This document shows positions 62,578-64,000 of a DNA stretch of 64,000 bases, one piece after another. The stretch is from Arenicola marina (lineage: Eukaryota; Annelida; Polychaeta; Arenicolidae), in the NCBI GenBank assembly GCA_964019135.1, contig OZ025252.1, positions 10,928,823 through 10,992,822 of the forward strand, read 5' to 3'. The notes beneath the pieces were generated by a model. That model did not search any database. It saw only the letters and a list, made by a program, of their open reading frames with translations, and had not been told where the DNA came from. Within the stretch, counting starts at the first letter, position 1. The number at the start of each line of letters is the position of its first letter. A program made the translations under genes and the position numbers.

Positions 62578-63118
62578 GCCATTGACACGGCGGCACGTTG
62601 AAGGTCCAGCCCATAACTCAGACTTTCCTTTCCGGTCACCATAAAGGGGGTAGGGGTGGTGGTGAGGGGACATCACCATGACGTCCGCAGTCCGGTGCAG
62701 CCGAGGGAGGGAAGAGTTGGGGGGGGGGGGGTTGTGAGGGGACATCGCTGGCGTACCTCTCTGAGTAATTAAACTAGTACTAGCAAATGTTTGAGGCCAT
62801 CTACATTTTGAAAAACGTTTTACGACCGATGTGCGCAGTTGACTGGAAACGATGGCAGCAATTTACGACAGTTTGCAGCAGTTTACGGCAGCAATTCTCT
62901 GCTTAATTCGGGTTTTCGTTCAATGACCGAGCCAAGTGCCTGGCACTCCTCCCTGGGGGGCACTCTTCCCTTAGGCACGCCTCTCGTTTTAATCGCACCC
63001 TCCCCTGTAACCCCCCACCCCCCTCCATCCGGCGCCACCGTGGGTGGGGTTACCCGCACCGTCCCACCCACGGTGCGGTCAGACCCATCCATTCCGCCAT
63101 TAGACGCCGTCACATCCT
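62578..63118. other. Single-copy spacer
   Basis: About 540 bases. It has a G-rich stretch (62645-62732), an AT-rich middle (62765-62830) with short AGCAGTTTACG-like near-repeats at about 62851-62895, and a GC-rich end holding the 63036-63075 hairpin. No gene recognised. Confidence 0.5.
63036..63075. other. Perfect 13-bp stem-loop
   Basis: CACCGTGGGTGGG (63036-63048) is exactly complementary to CCCACCCACGGTG (63063-63075), with a 14-base loop. It sits about 45 bases before the final array. There is no adjacent gene, so a terminator or regulatory role is not supported. Confidence 0.75.
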
Positions 63119-64000
63119 CGGGGACGGCTGGTGCACAGAGTGGTGGGGACGGCTGGTGTACAGAGTGGCGGGGACGGCTGGTGTACAGAGTGGCGGGGAG
63201 GTCTGGTGTACAGAGTGGTTGGAACGGCTGGTGTACAGAGTGGTGGGGACGGCTGTTGTACAGAGTGGTGGGGACGGCTGGTGTACAGAGTGGTGGGGAC
63301 GGCTGGTGTACAGAGTGGCGGGGACGGCTGGTGTACAGAGTGGTTGGAACGGCTGGTGTACAGAGTGGTGGCGACGGCTGGTGTACAGAGTGGCGGTGAC
63401 GACTGGTATACCGAGTGGCGGGGACGGCTGGTGTACAGAGTGGTGGGGACGGACCACTAAGCCGGTGACTTGGGTGGAGGGGACGGCTGGTGTACAGAGT
63501 GGTGGGGATGGCTGGTGTACAGAGTGCTGGGGACGGCTGGTGTACAGAGTGGTGGGGACGGCTGGTGTACAGAGTGGTGGGGACGGACCACTAAGCCGGT
63601 GACTTGGGTGGAGGGGACGGCTGGTGTACAGAGTGGTGTGGACGGACCACTAAGCCGGTGACTTGGGTGGCGGGGACGGCTGGTGTACAGAGTGGTGGGG
63701 ATGGCTGGTGTACAGAGTGGCGGGGACGGACCACTAAGCCGGTGAATTGGGTGGAGGGGACGGCTGGTGTACAGAGTGGTGTGGACGGACCACTAAGCCG
63801 GTGACTTGGGTGGCGGGGACGGCTGGTGTACAGAGTGGTGGGGACGGCTGGTGTACAGAGTGGTGTGGACGGACCACTAAGCCGGTGACTTGGGTGGCGG
63901 GGACGGCTGGTGTACAGAGTGGTGTGGACGGACCACTAAGCCGGTGACTTGGGTGGAGGGGACGGCTGGTGTACAGAGTGGTGGGGACGGACCACTAAGC
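63119..64000. repeat. 25-bp minisatellite turning into a 59/84-bp composite, right edge cut
   Basis: The left part is a 25-bp unit, GGGGACGGCTGGTGTACAGA followed by GTGGT. From about 63440 a 34-bp piece, CGGACCACTAAGCCGGTGAC followed by TTGGGTGGAGGGGA, is inserted between one or two 25-bp units. CGGACC occurs at 63450, 63584, 63643, 63727, 63786, 63870, 63929 and 63988, so later spacings are 59 or 84 bp. The array continues beyond the window. Open frames on both strands are by-products. Confidence 0.95.

Overview
The window is eukaryotic, almost certainly from an invertebrate animal. It has no compact gene order, operons or ribosome-binding sites. CpG is abundant (not depleted as in vertebrates), there are many long tandem arrays, and there is one tRNA-derived SINE, one small inverted-repeat element and two copies of a hAT-type non-autonomous DNA transposon. 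The SINE's 3' body reminds me of molluscan SINEs, so a mollusc is my best guess, held loosely. I find no protein-coding gene I can support. The very long open frames on both strands are by-products of stop-free repeat units.

By my count about 55 of 64 kb (roughly 86%) is tandem repeat, in more than twenty unrelated minisatellite families placed almost end to end. Layout: C-rich array (1-102); 31-bp array (457-1078); SINE (1110-1368); a 23-kb array of about 370 copies of a 62-bp unit (1708-24669); G-rich 28-bp array (24777-26140) and a G17/C12 foldback (26286-26374); 28-, 33- and 42-bp arrays (26901-28630); a 7.1-kb array of mixed 32/33-bp units (29205-36310); 40-bp array (36730-37240); MITE-like element (37409-37778); 77-bp (38133-38672) and 18-bp (38682-39031) arrays; a CpG-rich single-copy stretch (39032-39850); 32-, 42-, 40- and 34-bp arrays (39851-44672); a 23-bp array that changes into a 30-bp array (44673-48037); 13- and 16-bp arrays; G-rich 34-36-bp array (49342-50140); a 34/28-bp array (50673-62414) split by two copies of a ~1-kb hAT element; a short 33-bp array; and a 25/34-bp composite array that runs off the right edge.

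The parts do not form a pathway. What the window records is how tandem DNA grows: unit-level homogenisation, higher-order repeats (92, 132/165, 256, 608, 806, 1146, 1488 and 2294 bp periods), birth of a new unit length by a 7-bp insertion, and duplication of a 3.19-kb segment that carried a transposon with it. Unit lengths cluster near 30-34, 40-42 and 62 bp, and several units carry an internal dyad able to form a hairpin. The best-supported single discovery is the hAT element: it has CAG-type inverted ends and a perfect 8-bp target duplication, GTGGACAG, and removing it restores an intact 34-bp satellite unit.
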